42,346 nucleotides of DNA from Candidatus Onthousia faecigallinarum (GCA_018716225.1 DVKE01000033.1:1-42346), one strand, 5' to 3'. Shown: positions 32,927-41,617, counted from the first letter of the stretch. Program-made: numbers and translations. The notes: a model not told the origin generated them from the sequence alone.

Positions 32927-34400
32927 ACAATACAATAGCGATCATATTATTGGATCCCTTATTGACAATTTTGGTAAGGGTCTGTTGTAATTTATAACGA
33001 ATATTATCAGGCATCATAGCAATTTTAGATTGGATTCCTTCTTGAACGATGTTATCAAGGCTTCGACCAAAGATCTCACTTTTCCAAATTTCACTTGGAT
33101 TGGTTTCATAATCTCTCATTAAGTAGTCAATTAGCTCTTTGCTTTGGGTTTCACTTCCAATAATTGGTTCAAAAGTAGAGTGCACATCAACTCGGATCAT
33201 ATGAATACTGGGAGCTACAGCTTTTAACTTGATACCATAGCGGGATCCTTGCTTGATAATTTCTGGTGATTCTAACTTCATATCTTCAAGCGCTGGTGTT
33301 GCCACCCCATAACCAGTTTGTTTTACCATCTTAAGCGCATACTTGATTTGATCATATTCTCTTTTCGCTTCCTCATAACCTTGGAATAAAGAAAGAAGGG
33401 CAGCTTTACTTGTAACATCAATTTTAACGATATCTTTTAAAACTTGATTATATAATTCGGCGGGAGCTTCTAAATTAATGGTAACAATACCAGTGGCAGG
33501 ATCCACTTCGGCAATATAGGCTTTTTCAATGGATTCACAGTCTTTAAAATGATCAGTAATCGATTCAATATCTCTTAATTTATCAATCTCTACCACACTT
33601 TCACGAATCGCATCAATATATTGCTTTTTGATTGGATTATCGTGATTTAAAATAGCGATCCACTCAGGCATATTCACTCTTACTTCTAAAATTGGAAATT
33701 CATAAAGTGCTTCTCTTAAAATCATGATCATTTCCCGTTCATTCATTGCTTCGATATTAATCGGTAAGACCGGCACTTGATGTTCTTCGTGGAGGGTTTC
33801 TGCAAGTCTTTCCGTTTCAGGTAGCGTCGGGTGTGTAGAATTTAAAAGGACAATAAAAGGTTTTCCCATCGATTTTAGTTCTTCAATCACCCTATCTTCG
33901 GCATTTAAGTAATCACTTCGATTAAATTCTCCAATTGACCCATCGGTAGTCACTACAATTCCAATCGTCGAATGATCTTTGATTACCTTCTCCGTACCAA
34001 TTTCTGCCGCTTCCGTAAAAGGAATTTCTTCATCATACCAAGGAGTTTTGACCATTCTAGGACCATTTTCATCACTCGCTCCTTTTGCATTATCAATGAC
34101 AAAGCCTACACAATCAACGAGTCTGATATTACAACTAAAATCATCAATCTTTATTTTTGCTGCATGATTGGGTACAAACTTAGGCTCGGTTGTCATAATG
34201 GCTTTCCCTTGAGCACTCTGAGGAATTTCATCCAAAGTCCTTTTTTTCTCATATTCATCTTCAATATAAGGAAGGATAAGGGTTTCTACCATTTTCTTAA
34301 TAAAAGTGCTTTTCCCCGTGCGAACAGCACCTACCACTCCTAAATAAATATCTCCTCCTGTGCGAAGAGCAATATTTTTGATAATTTCTGATTTTTCCAT
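32925..34400 (-). CDS. spoIVA: Stage IV sporulation protein A, coat morphogenetic ATPase
   Basis: Cytoskeletal ATPase that polymerises on the forespore surface and is the base layer for the spore coat. The N-terminal MEKSEIIKNIALRTGGDIYLG is nearly the Bacillus sequence, with Walker A GAVRTGKS (24-31), LVDCVGFV (switch region) and a C-terminal domain ending NMIAIVL. The length of 491 matches the 492 of B. subtilis. ATG at 34400 is preferred to the one at 34406 because AAAGGTGA is then 6 nt upstream and the MEK start agrees with homologues. A sigma-E-like promoter precedes it. spoIVA is made in the mother cell under sigma-E in Bacillus. Confidence 0.97.
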   Translation of the reverse strand: MEKSEIIKNIALRTGGDIYLGVVGAVRTGKSTFIKKMVETLILPYIEDEYEKKRTLDEIPQSAQGKAIMTTEPKFVPNHAAKIKIDDFSCNIRLVDCVGFVIDNAKGASDENGPRMVKTPWYDEEIPFTEAAEIGTEKVIKDHSTIGIVVTTDGSIGEFNRSDYLNAEDRVIEELKSMGKPFIVLLNSTHPTLPETERLAETLHEEHQVPVLPINIEAMNEREMIMILREALYEFPILEVRVNMPEWIAILNHDNPIKKQYIDAIRESVVEIDKLRDIESITDHFKDCESIEKAYIAEVDPATGIVTINLEAPAELYNQVLKDIVKIDVTSKAALLSLFQGYEEAKREYDQIKYALKMVKQTGYGVATPALEDMKLESPEIIKQGSRYGIKLKAVAPSIHMIRVDVHSTFEPIIGSETQSKELIDYLMRDYETNPSEIWKSEIFGRSLDNIVQEGIQSKIAMMPDNIRYKLQQTLTKIVNKGSNNMIAIVL

Positions 34401-34431
34401 ACACATTCACCTTTTCTTTTTCTTCTATTTC

Positions 34432-34459
34432 ACTTTATGAAATGAAATAAGAATTATTC
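34432..34459 (-). promoter_or_regulatory. Possible sigma-E promoter of spoIVA
   Basis: On the minus strand GAATAAT (34459-34453), 13 nt, CATAAAGT (34439-34432), loosely matching the sigma-E pattern (-35 with ATA, -10 CATACAAT). Position and known regulation of spoIVA support it. Confidence 0.45.
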
Positions 34460-34462
34460 CAA

Positions 34463-34482
34463 GAAAAAAGAGCCAAAGCTCT
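34463..34482 (-). terminator. Short terminator after spoVIF
   Basis: On the minus strand AGAGC, loop TTTG, GCTCT, then TTTTTCTT. The stem is only 5 bp, so it may be leaky and allow read-through to spoIVA. Confidence 0.5.
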
Positions 34483-34720
34483 AAAACATTTTATCGACAT
34501 CCGATGGAACCTGATCATTTATAATCGTATGAATGATTTTTTCTTTTTTCTCCTGTGTAATATTCTTTCCCGTCATATTCGCTATTTCATCCACTACTTC
34601 GCTAAGTGTCGCTTCATCTTTCATGTTACCATTTTGTAATTTATTCGCAAGATTTAAAATAGAATCTTTACTAACATTCGTCTTTTGTTCTACCTTTTTA
34701 AAAAAACTATCACCAAACAT
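34481..34720 (-). CDS. spoVIF: Stage VI sporulation protein F-like
   Basis: Small soluble protein matching the SpoVIF family known from Bacillus, where it affects late coat assembly. Recognisable stretches are FFKKVEQKTNVSKDSILNLANKLQ near the N-terminus and LSEVVDEIANMTGKNITQEKKEKII later. It is 79 residues, as usual. An AGGAGG site precedes it. It lies between the small gene after der and spoIVA, and in Bacillus genomes related genes also sit close to der, gpsA and spoIVA, which supports the call. Confidence 0.85.
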   Translation of the reverse strand: MFGDSFFKKVEQKTNVSKDSILNLANKLQNGNMKDEATLSEVVDEIANMTGKNITQEKKEKIIHTIINDQVPSDVDKMF

Positions 34721-34757
34721 TTTTTCTCCTCCTATATTAAAATATGAAAAAAGAAGG

Positions 34758-34946
34758 TTAGAGTTCCTTCTTTTCTTCTTTTGCCATTCTTTTTAAACAT
34801 TTTTCTTTTCTTTTGGCAAATTCCATAGATTTCTTTTGAAAAACTTCAAGTGACATTTGCTTTTTTTCGTAGCGGTCATTTAAAATGGCTACCGCTCTTT
34901 CAATCCCTTCTAATTCTGTTTTAGGATCTTCTCGGTGAAATAACAT
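34758..34946 (-). CDS. Small basic protein after der
   Basis: 62 residues, no family recognised. The sequence is a single long, highly charged helix (ELEGIERAVAILNDRYEKKQMSL...RKEKCLKRMAKEEKKEL), probably soluble and able to form a coiled coil or bind RNA or membrane. Its ATG overlaps the der stop codon (TAATG), and GGGGG lies upstream, so it is translationally coupled to der. A paired role with Der or SpoVIF is possible but unproven. Confidence 0.7.
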   Translation of the reverse strand: MLFHREDPKTELEGIERAVAILNDRYEKKQMSLEVFQKKSMEFAKRKEKCLKRMAKEEKKEL

Positions 34947-36256
34947 TATTCATCCCCCTTTCGATTCTTAAATTGTAAGACAATGGGAGTCCCCTCAAAT
35001 TCAAAATTTTCCCGTAATTTATTTTCTAAATAACGTTCATAAGAGAAATGAACAAGACCCTTATTATTTACTCGGAACGTAAACTTGGGAGGTTTGATTC
35101 CAGTTTGACTCGTAAAGTAAATCTTTAAGCGTTTCCCTTTATAACTAGGTGGAATATTTAATTGATAAGCATCCATAATGACTTGATTTAAGACACTTGT
35201 TTTAATTTCGCGTTTTATATTTTCCGAGACTTTAATTACTTCTGGCATAAGGGTATGAATTCTTTTTTTTGTCAAAGCCGATAGAAAAACAATCGGAGCA
35301 TAGGTTGCAAATTGAAATTCTGCTCGCATTAATTTTTGAAAGTCATGGATCGTAGTATCTTTGACTAAGTCCCATTTGTTCACAACAAAGATAATCCCTT
35401 TTCCCTTTTCAATAGCATAACCCGCAATATGTTTATCATGTTCTTTAATACCGTCATCGGCATTAATAACAATAAGACAAATATCACTACGGTCAATTGC
35501 TCTCATACTACGTAATAAACTATACTTTTCAACGGTCTCAAAGACTTTTCCTTTTTTTCGCATTCCAGCCGTGTCGATTAAAACATACTCTTCTCCATGA
35601 TATTTAAAAACAGAATCAATCGAATCCCTTGTCGTTCCAGCGATAGGGGATACGACCACTCTTTCCTCGTTTAAAAGAGCGTTGGTAAGACTACTTTTTC
35701 CGACATTAGGTCGCCCGATAATACTAATTTTAATTCTAGTATCTTCTTCTTGTTCTTCTTGTTCTTTGAAAGAAGCAGTAACGGTATCCATCAATTCAAT
35801 ATAACCCGTATTATGAATGGCACTAATCGGAATATAATCTTGAAAGCCTAACTCATAAAAATCGTATAAATGTTCTTTTGCTTCTTTATTATCTACTTTA
35901 TTGATCGCTACAACAACTTTTTTTCCACTTTTCCTTAAAATATCACGAACTACCAAATCATTTCGGGTACATCCCTCTTTCCCATCTACCACAAAGATGA
36001 CAACATCCGCTTCTTGAATTGCAATTTCCGCTTGAATTTTAATTTCCTCATTGAAATTTGCTTTCTCTACATCAATACCTCCTGTATCAATCAAAAGAAA
36101 TTTTTTGTTTTGGTAAGTTACTTCTTGATAGATCCGATCTCTTGTTACTCCTGGCGTATCCTCGATGATAGCAATTTTTCCTCCCGCAATTTTATTAAAA
36201 AGAGTACTCTTTCCCACATTAGGACGCCCCACGATCGCTACGGTATTTCGAACCAA
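34946..36256 (-). CDS. der: Ribosome-associated GTPase Der (EngA)
   Basis: Essential GTPase with two tandem G domains, needed to assemble the 50S subunit. The first domain has GRPNVGKSTLFNK, DTGG and NKVD; the second has GRPNVGKSSLTNA, DTAGMRKKG and NKWD; a KH-like domain ends the protein (FTFRVNNKGLVHFSYERYLENKLRE). A TTG at 36256 is chosen: it follows GGAGGG with 7-nt spacing and gives 436 residues, the same as Bacillus Der, starting MVRNTVAIVG. A longer frame from 36295 adds residues without homology. It leads an operon with the 62-residue gene and spoVIF. Confidence 0.96.
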   Translation of the reverse strand: MVRNTVAIVGRPNVGKSTLFNKIAGGKIAIIEDTPGVTRDRIYQEVTYQNKKFLLIDTGGIDVEKANFNEEIKIQAEIAIQEADVVIFVVDGKEGCTRNDLVVRDILRKSGKKVVVAINKVDNKEAKEHLYDFYELGFQDYIPISAIHNTGYIELMDTVTASFKEQEEQEEDTRIKISIIGRPNVGKSSLTNALLNEERVVVSPIAGTTRDSIDSVFKYHGEEYVLIDTAGMRKKGKVFETVEKYSLLRSMRAIDRSDICLIVINADDGIKEHDKHIAGYAIEKGKGIIFVVNKWDLVKDTTIHDFQKLMRAEFQFATYAPIVFLSALTKKRIHTLMPEVIKVSENIKREIKTSVLNQVIMDAYQLNIPPSYKGKRLKIYFTSQTGIKPPKFTFRVNNKGLVHFSYERYLENKLRENFEFEGTPIVLQFKNRKGDE

Positions 36257-36321
36257 AGTACATCCCTCCTTTTTGTGATGAGTGTATTGTATCATAAATT
36301 TACAAATTTTAAAATATCCTA

Positions 36322-36327
36322 TATAAT
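36322..36327 (+). promoter_or_regulatory. -10 box for the YjdF-like gene
   Basis: TATAAT at 36322-36327, followed by AAGGAGG (36336-36342) and the ATG at 36352. It is divergent from der. No clear -35 was seen. Confidence 0.45.
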
Positions 36328-36351
36328 TAAGAAAGAAGGAGGTTTATAAAG

Positions 36352-37251
36352 ATGTCAAAATGGAGGAATTTTTATCAAAAAATAAAAGAACACTATCAAA
36401 AAGAAGAAAGAAAAGGAGTAGCTTATCTTTATGCTTTTTTACGATTTTTAGTTATTTTATGTTTGATTCGAGAAATATTATTAGGAAATTATCATAATGC
36501 CTTTTTATGTATTTTAACTCTTTTTTTATTTCTTTTGCCCTTTATCATTAGTGATAAATTTAATCTAAAAATACCTCCTTTACTAGAAACTTTGTTGCTT
36601 CTTTTTATCTTTTCGGCTGAAATATTAGGAGAAATTCAAAATTTCTATGGTATTTTTCCTCATTGGGATAACATTTTGCACACCCTTAATGGCTTTTTAG
36701 CAGCCGGAATTGGTTTTTCCCTTGTCTATCTTTTAAATGAAAGTGAAAAAATCAATCTTCATTTAACCCCTGTTTTTGTAGCTTTAGTTTCCTTCTGCTT
36801 CTCAATGACAGTAGGAGTACTTTGGGAATTTTTCGAATATGGAGCCGATCAGATTACAAATTCTGATATGCAAAAAGATACTTTGGTACAAAAAATCTCC
36901 TCGGTAGAATTCGATGGAGCGAAAAGTAATGTTCCTGTAGTGATTCAAGATATCAATAGAACCATTATTTATTATGGGGAAGGAAAACAAGAGGTCATTG
37001 ATGGAGGCTATCTTGACTTAGGAGAAATTGATACCATGCAAGATTTAATTGTAAACTTTATTGGTGCGGCTACCTTCTCCACCTTGGGTTACTTTTATAT
37101 AAAAACAAAAAAAGGATATAGACTATTAGAAGGCTTTGTTGTAAAAAAAGAAAGACCTAAAAGAAGAAAAAAAGAAATCAACCAGCCCAAAGCTAGTTAT
37201 TTCTTTTTTCTTTTAAATTCAATAATATCTTGGACTTCACAATTTAAATAA
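36352..37251 (+). CDS. YjdF/DUF2238-like membrane protein
   Basis: 299 residues with about six membrane helices. Family-like motifs are FPHWDNILHTLNGFLAAGIG (about 102-121) and VGVLWEFFEYGADQ (about 157-170); the conserved His, Asp and Glu near the membrane suggest metal or substrate handling, but no activity is known to me. A soluble loop of about 50 residues follows the WEFFEYG helix, then one last helix (QDLIVNFIGAATFSTLGYFYI) and a basic tail (KKERPKRRKKE). Its 3' end overlaps the convergent XRE gene by 55 nt. AAGGAGG precedes the start. Confidence 0.78.
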   Translation: MSKWRNFYQKIKEHYQKEERKGVAYLYAFLRFLVILCLIREILLGNYHNAFLCILTLFLFLLPFIISDKFNLKIPPLLETLLLLFIFSAEILGEIQNFYGIFPHWDNILHTLNGFLAAGIGFSLVYLLNESEKINLHLTPVFVALVSFCFSMTVGVLWEFFEYGADQITNSDMQKDTLVQKISSVEFDGAKSNVPVVIQDINRTIIYYGEGKQEVIDGGYLDLGEIDTMQDLIVNFIGAATFSTLGYFYIKTKKGYRLLEGFVVKKERPKRRKKEINQPKASYFFFLLNSIISWTSQFK

Positions 37252-37442
37252 TTACAAAGTCTTGCTAAAACATAAATATCAATTCGGACTAAATTGCCAC
37301 TAGCAAGTCGCTTGATCACTTTAAAATCTGTATTCGTATCTCGTACTAATTTATTTTTAGAAATATGATTTGCTTTTAACAGATTCTCGAGTTTAAAAAT
37401 ATAAACTCCATTTTCAACTTCTAACTCAACGCTCTTATCCAT
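37197..37442 (-). CDS. Small XRE/Cro-type transcriptional regulator
   Basis: 81 residues. The HTH occupies about 15-75 (FKLENLLKANHISKNKLVRDTNTDFKVIKRLASGNLVRIDIYVLARLCNYLNCEVQDIIEF), the compact one-domain type (YozG/XRE) common in Firmicutes, ending in a basic KRKKK tail. It should bind DNA as a dimer. AAAGGAGG precedes ATG on the minus strand. It converges with, and overlaps by 55 nt, the end of the YjdF-like gene. Targets are unknown; the 180-nt region before it is shared with the divergent gene at 37625. Confidence 0.85.
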   Translation of the reverse strand: MDKSVELEVENGVYIFKLENLLKANHISKNKLVRDTNTDFKVIKRLASGNLVRIDIYVLARLCNYLNCEVQDIIEFKRKKK

Positions 37443-37587
37443 ATTTTTCCTCCTTTATTAACATCGCCATAAAAACATTGTAACAATCCAAGTGGTAAAT
37501 AACTAGTGGATATATAACCATAATTATTTTTCCCAAAAACAAAAAAAGAAATCAAAAAGAAGAAAATTTTTCTAAAGATAAGATTTG

Positions 37588-37596
37588 TGCTATAAT
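37588..37596 (+). promoter_or_regulatory. Extended -10 promoter for the gene at 37625
   Basis: TGC-TATAAT ending at 37596, followed by a GGGGAGGG ribosome site (37611-37618). The -35 is weak. Confidence 0.55.
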
Positions 37597-37624
37597 AGGT
37601 AACAATTAATGGGGAGGGAAGACA

Positions 37625-38545
37625 ATGATGGCATTAACTCAAGAAGAGCTTTGGCATAAAGAAGCATTACAGAAATTAGCAACTGGTGTTTTTATTGGTT
37701 ATCAAAATATGATTGATTCAATTCTTTTTCATTCGAGTGAAGTAACATTAACAGACATAAATAAGCTAAATCAATTATATGTGGTAGAAAACTATTATTA
37801 CTATGAGATCCTCACAAAAAAAGAAAGAAAAAATATCTTAAAAGAAATGGAAGAAGAACTACATCAAAAATCCGCAAAAGAAGACTTTGAAGCAATTCTA
37901 TCTTTGGAAACAGAGACGTTGCCGTTAAGAAGAGTTCGAAAAAAATTAAAAAAGATGGAAAGAGAAGAAGAACAGAAATTACCTTTAAATGCTGCACTAG
38001 CCCAAGAAATGGAAACCTCCTTCTTAACTTTTTTAGAAGAAGAATTAAACAATAAGAATCAAAAAAAAGAAGTAAGAGATATTTTAAAAAGAAATCGTTT
38101 TTATTTTATCTATTTATCCGATCAAGAGTATCAACACATGAATAATTTGTTTCAATATAATCGAAATGGAAAAATTGTAGATTATATAGAACTTTTAAAG
38201 AAGAATTATCCTTCTTTTGAACAAGAAATTGTAACCAAAAAAGAAGAGTATGGAAAGAGGTTGGCTCAACAAGCCCTAGGAAAGATATTTACTTTTTCTG
38301 ATTTCACTTTGCAAACAGGAAAAATGGAACAAGCCGAGGTGGTTCAGCGACAGCAACAACTACGAGCAAGTTTTTTATTACTCGATAAAAAAGATATTGA
38401 TCAAAGTATACAAGAAAGTATATTAAAACAAAATAATTTAAAAGAGAAAAAGGAAGCGTTGACCCTCATTCATACAACGGTAGAAAAGGCTTCTTCGGAT
38501 AAACAAAAGCTTTTCTTAAATGATAATCCAAGATTGCAGAAGTAA
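37625..38545 (+). CDS. Hypothetical charged helical protein
   Basis: 306 residues, not recognised. Mostly helical and rich in Lys, Glu and Gln, with segments such as EILTKKERKNILKEMEEELHQK and RRVRKKLKKMEREEEQK suggesting coiled-coil. No signal peptide or membrane helix. Two ATG codons open the frame (37625 and 37628); GGGGAGGG suits either. It has its own promoter and lies next to gpsA, with about 65 nt between. A role in protein-protein contact is plausible, nothing more. Confidence 0.7.
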   Translation: MMALTQEELWHKEALQKLATGVFIGYQNMIDSILFHSSEVTLTDINKLNQLYVVENYYYYEILTKKERKNILKEMEEELHQKSAKEDFEAILSLETETLPLRRVRKKLKKMEREEEQKLPLNAALAQEMETSFLTFLEEELNNKNQKKEVRDILKRNRFYFIYLSDQEYQHMNNLFQYNRNGKIVDYIELLKKNYPSFEQEIVTKKEEYGKRLAQQALGKIFTFSDFTLQTGKMEQAEVVQRQQQLRASFLLLDKKDIDQSIQESILKQNNLKEKKEALTLIHTTVEKASSDKQKLFLNDNPRLQK

Positions 38546-38611
38546 GCTTGTTCTCTTTTCAAACTAAGAAAGTTATGGTACGATAGTAAAACAGAAAAGG
38601 ATGCGATAAAA

Positions 38612-39583
38612 TTGAAAATAACAATATTAGGAACAGGGGCTTTTGGTTTGGCTTTGGGGAGTTTGTGGCATCAATATTCAAATAGTGATATCATTTTTTG
38701 GACTTCTTTTCAAGAAGAGGAGGAAGAAATTACGAAACATCATACTTATCAAAGAGTACTACCTGGAATTACTTTAAAAGAAGATTTAGTAGTAACAAAA
38801 GATTTAAAAGAAGCGATAAGAAAAACCAATCTGATTGTGCTAGCTGTACCATGTGGGGCAGTAAGAAGTGTTTTAAAACAAGTAAATGAAGTGGCACAAG
38901 GGCCCCATCATTATCTTTTTGTTTCTAAAGGATTGGAAAAAGGAAGCAATGATCTAATGTATGATATTTTTAAAGAACAAAACACTTTAGGAACATTTAG
39001 TTATTTAGCTGGTCCTACATTTGCCAAAGAATTAATTCAAAATATTCCTACTGGGATGACACTTGCTACAAGAGAAGAAGAAGTAGAAGCAATAGTAAAA
39101 ACGTTATTTCAAAATACAGCTATTGAAATTGAAATTAGCAGGGATCTGATTGGAGTAGAGTATGCCAGTGTAATCAAAAATATTTTAGCTATTTTTATGG
39201 GAGCTTTAGGGGTACGATATGATATTGATTCTACCAAAGCTTATTTTTTAACGGAAATGGTTCATCAGATGGAATCCTTACTAATTTCCTTAGGAGGAGA
39301 GAAAAGAACAATTTATACTTATTCGGGAATTGGTGATTTAATTTTAACTTGTAATAGTATCAATAGTCGTAACTATCGTTATGGAAGATTATTAGAACAA
39401 GACAGAGAAAAAGCCGAAGAGTTTCTGCATGCAAATACTGTAGAAGGAAGATATGCTTTAGATGCTATCTTAGAAGTTTGCCAAGAGAAAAAAATATCCG
39501 CTTCTCTTTTAATTTTTATGAAAGATTACATTGATAAAAAAATAAGTTTAGAAGAAATTTTTAAATTATTTAGAAAAGAATAG
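38612..39583 (+). CDS. gpsA: NAD(P)H-dependent glycerol-3-phosphate dehydrogenase
   Basis: Makes sn-glycerol 3-phosphate for phospholipid synthesis. The N-terminal cofactor site is KITILGTGAFGLALGSLW; SKGLEKGS, LAGPTFAKEL, the catalytic Lys in EYASVIKNILAIFMG, and GIGDLILTC(N)S followed by NYRYGRLL are present in order. It is 323 residues. The start is TTG at 38612 after an AAAGG site; the nearest ATG (38601) is out of frame and stops at once. In Bacillus gpsA lies between der and spoIVA; here it is about 2.3 kb away on the opposite strand. Confidence 0.95.
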   Translation: MKITILGTGAFGLALGSLWHQYSNSDIIFWTSFQEEEEEITKHHTYQRVLPGITLKEDLVVTKDLKEAIRKTNLIVLAVPCGAVRSVLKQVNEVAQGPHHYLFVSKGLEKGSNDLMYDIFKEQNTLGTFSYLAGPTFAKELIQNIPTGMTLATREEEVEAIVKTLFQNTAIEIEISRDLIGVEYASVIKNILAIFMGALGVRYDIDSTKAYFLTEMVHQMESLLISLGGEKRTIYTYSGIGDLILTCNSINSRNYRYGRLLEQDREKAEEFLHANTVEGRYALDAILEVCQEKKISASLLIFMKDYIDKKISLEEIFKLFRKE

Positions 39584-39591
39584 GAGGTAAA

Positions 39592-40725
39592 ATGGAAGTT
39601 TATTTAGAACCGATTAAAATTGCTTTTTTTACTTTTCCACTTTTGGCTTTGTTAATTACTTTACCTTATTTAATCTATCAGTATCACAAGTTTGGATCGG
39701 TTCCTTTTTTAAGAAGTGCTATTGTATATACTTTTGCTCTATATTTGTTAACTGCTTTTTTCCTTGTTATACTACCTTTGCCCTCAAGACAAGCAGTAGC
39801 TTTGATGCCTACCAAGACACCTCAGTTAATACCTTTTCATTTTATTAAAGATTTTATGGACAATACCAATATTGTATGGAAAGATCCGAGAAGTTATCTT
39901 ACTTTAATTAAAAATCCTACTGTTTATACAGTATTATTTAATATTGTTTTAACGATCCCCTTTGGTATTTATCTTCGTTATTATTTTGAAAAGAAATGGT
40001 CAAAAGTATTGCTTGCATCTTTTCTTCTTAGTCTTTTCTTTGAAGTGACGCAATTAACAGGTTTATTTGGAATTTATCCAAAAGCTTATCGTCTTTTTGA
40101 TGTGGATGATTTACTGATGAATACTTTAGGTGGAATGATTGGTTTTTGGATTACTCCTCTTTTAACTTGCTTTCTTCCTAGTAGAAAGAAATTAGATGAA
40201 ACCTCTTATAAAAAAGGACAAGAAGTTTCCATTTACCGAAGAATTATTGCTTTCTTTATTGACATGGGTGGATATACGCTTTGTTTTGGAATAGTAAGTC
40301 TTTTATTTCCTCATTGGAATCAATATCCCATTTTATTTCTTCTTGCTTTCCTTATTTATTATATTTTGATCCCAATTATTACCAATGGATATACGATCGG
40401 AAAATTTGTAGTAAAAATAAGACTAGCCTACAAAGGAAAAAGAGGTAGGATTTTCTTCCTTATTTTAAGAGAGTGCTTGCTTTATCTAGGAACATTGTTA
40501 TTACCGTTTTATTGCCTTAACTTACTAGAGATAGATACAAATTCTATTTTTATGGAAAGATTGATTCATTTGATAGTCCTCTTCTTTCTTATTTATTATT
40601 TGACTTTTCTGCTTCAATTTTTCAAATCGTTAGTTGGAAAAAAACGCCCTTTCCTTTATGAAAAAATTACCAAAACGGAAAATGTTAGTACGATCGTTAT
40701 AAATATGGAGTTGCAAGAAAAATAA
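39592..40725 (+). CDS. VanZ-RDD fusion membrane protein
   Basis: An N-terminal VanZ-like domain (about 1-200; TAFFLVILPLPS, LIPFHFIKDF, FNIVLTIPFGIYLRYYF, FFEVTQLTG, DVDDLLMNTLGG) is joined to an RDD domain (about 210-345; IYRRIIAFFIDMGGYT, NGYTIGKFVVKIRL). VanZ was named from teicoplanin resistance, but most members are of unknown role; RDD proteins are implicated in ion transport in some bacteria. About nine membrane helices are expected. AGGAGG precedes the ATG, 8 nt after gpsA, so the two are co-transcribed. No van cluster is present, so antibiotic resistance is not inferred. Confidence 0.88.
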   Translation: MEVYLEPIKIAFFTFPLLALLITLPYLIYQYHKFGSVPFLRSAIVYTFALYLLTAFFLVILPLPSRQAVALMPTKTPQLIPFHFIKDFMDNTNIVWKDPRSYLTLIKNPTVYTVLFNIVLTIPFGIYLRYYFEKKWSKVLLASFLLSLFFEVTQLTGLFGIYPKAYRLFDVDDLLMNTLGGMIGFWITPLLTCFLPSRKKLDETSYKKGQEVSIYRRIIAFFIDMGGYTLCFGIVSLLFPHWNQYPILFLLAFLIYYILIPIITNGYTIGKFVVKIRLAYKGKRGRIFFLILRECLLYLGTLLLPFYCLNLLEIDTNSIFMERLIHLIVLFFLIYYLTFLLQFFKSLVGKKRPFLYEKITKTENVSTIVINMELQEK

Positions 40726-40738
40726 TTTATGATAAAAT
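40711..40738 (+). promoter_or_regulatory. Promoter for the DUF308 gene pair
   Basis: TTGCAA (40711-40716), 16 nt, TAAAAT (40733-40738), followed by GGAGG and the ATG at 40761. Confidence 0.45.
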
Positions 40739-40760
40739 AAAAGTGTAGTGGAGGAAGATT

Positions 40761-41399
40761 ATGAAAATAGAAATTAAAAAAATACTTTGGCCATCACTTG
40801 TAAGTTCTCTTGTTATTTTAATTTTAGGATTCCTGTTAGTATTTCAATCAGAGGTAACCTTAATGACGATTTCCTACATTATAGGGGCTATTTTATTTGC
40901 AATTGGAATTATTGCGATGATTCGTTTTTTCACAAACAAGAGTGAAGATTCTTTCAGTCAATTAAATATTGTTTATGGAATTATTTGTATTTTAGCGGGA
41001 ATTTTCTTTGTGAAAGAACCAAAAATGATTGGAAGCATTATTCCAGTTGTCTTGGGAATTGGGATCATCATTAACAGCTCTATTAAGGTACAACAAGCCC
41101 TTGTTTTAAGAAATGTGAAGAATAAATATTGGACAATCTCTCTTGTTATTTCTCTTTTAAGTTTAGTCTGCGGTGTTGTCCTATTGTTTAATCCGTTTTC
41201 GGGTGCTGTAGTACTTACCAAAATTATTGGAATATTCCTTATCCTTTATGCTGTATTAGATTTAGTCAATACTTTCTTACTAAAAAAGAGCAATGGAATT
41301 CAAATCGAAATAGAAAAAAAAGAAGTTTCGAATAGTGCTCATGCGAAAGATGCTAAAATTGTAAAAGAAATTAAACATAGGGAAGAAAAAGAAAAATGA
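40761..41399 (+). CDS. DUF308 (HdeD-like) membrane protein
   Basis: 212 residues with six membrane helices in three pairs, the pattern of the DUF308/HdeD family (LGFLLVFQSEVTLMTISYIIGAILFAIGIIAMI, then LAGIFFVKEP and CGVVLLFNPFSGAVVL repeats). HdeD is linked to acid stress in E. coli, but Firmicutes members are uncharacterised. A charged cytoplasmic tail of about 35 residues ends in REEKEK. Its stop codon overlaps the ATG of the next small gene (ATGA), implying translational coupling. Confidence 0.88.
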   Translation: MKIEIKKILWPSLVSSLVILILGFLLVFQSEVTLMTISYIIGAILFAIGIIAMIRFFTNKSEDSFSQLNIVYGIICILAGIFFVKEPKMIGSIIPVVLGIGIIINSSIKVQQALVLRNVKNKYWTISLVISLLSLVCGVVLLFNPFSGAVVLTKIIGIFLILYAVLDLVNTFLLKKSNGIQIEIEKKEVSNSAHAKDAKIVKEIKHREEKEK

Positions 41400-41554
41400 T
41401 TTTATTTGATGTAGGGGAAGAATTAAACCGATTAAATCGAGGAATTATAAATTTTCTAGAGCAAAATAAGGATAGTCCAATTTTTTGGAGCGTGATTGTT
41501 ATTGCAATCTTTGCAATTGCTTGTAGTGTGATACAATATTTAAATCGAAAGTAG
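41396..41554 (+). CDS. 52-residue single-helix membrane protein coupled to the DUF308 gene
   Basis: Starts at the ATGA overlap with the DUF308 stop (41396-41399). It has an amphipathic N-terminal half (MILFDVGEELNRLNRG) and one membrane helix (about 29-46, IFWSVIVIAIFAIACSVI), ending YLNRK. No family was recognised. A terminator hairpin follows directly, closing the two-gene operon. Coding status rests on the overlap, the clean membrane-protein pattern and the terminator position; it may act as a small partner of the DUF308 protein. Confidence 0.7.
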   Translation: MILFDVGEELNRLNRGIINFLEQNKDSPIFWSVIVIAIFAIACSVIQYLNRK

Positions 41555-41579
41555 AAGAGCTTTTCCATTGCTCTTTTTT
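41555..41579 (+). terminator. Terminator after the DUF308 operon
   Basis: AAGAGC (41555-41560), 9-nt loop, GCTCTT (41570-41575) and a T-run. Confidence 0.75.
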
Positions 41580-41617
41580 CTTTTTTTCGTTATAATCAAA
41601 AAAAGGAAGGACGTATT

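Noticed and set aside
37443-37624. Operator for the XRE regulator from AGTGG repeats and an imperfect GGATATATAACC palindrome
   Set aside because: The repeats are short and imperfect in very AT-rich DNA; nothing separates them from chance.
39592-40725. Glycopeptide resistance from the VanZ domain
   Set aside because: VanZ-like domains are common in proteins of unknown role, and there are no vanHAX-type genes in the window.
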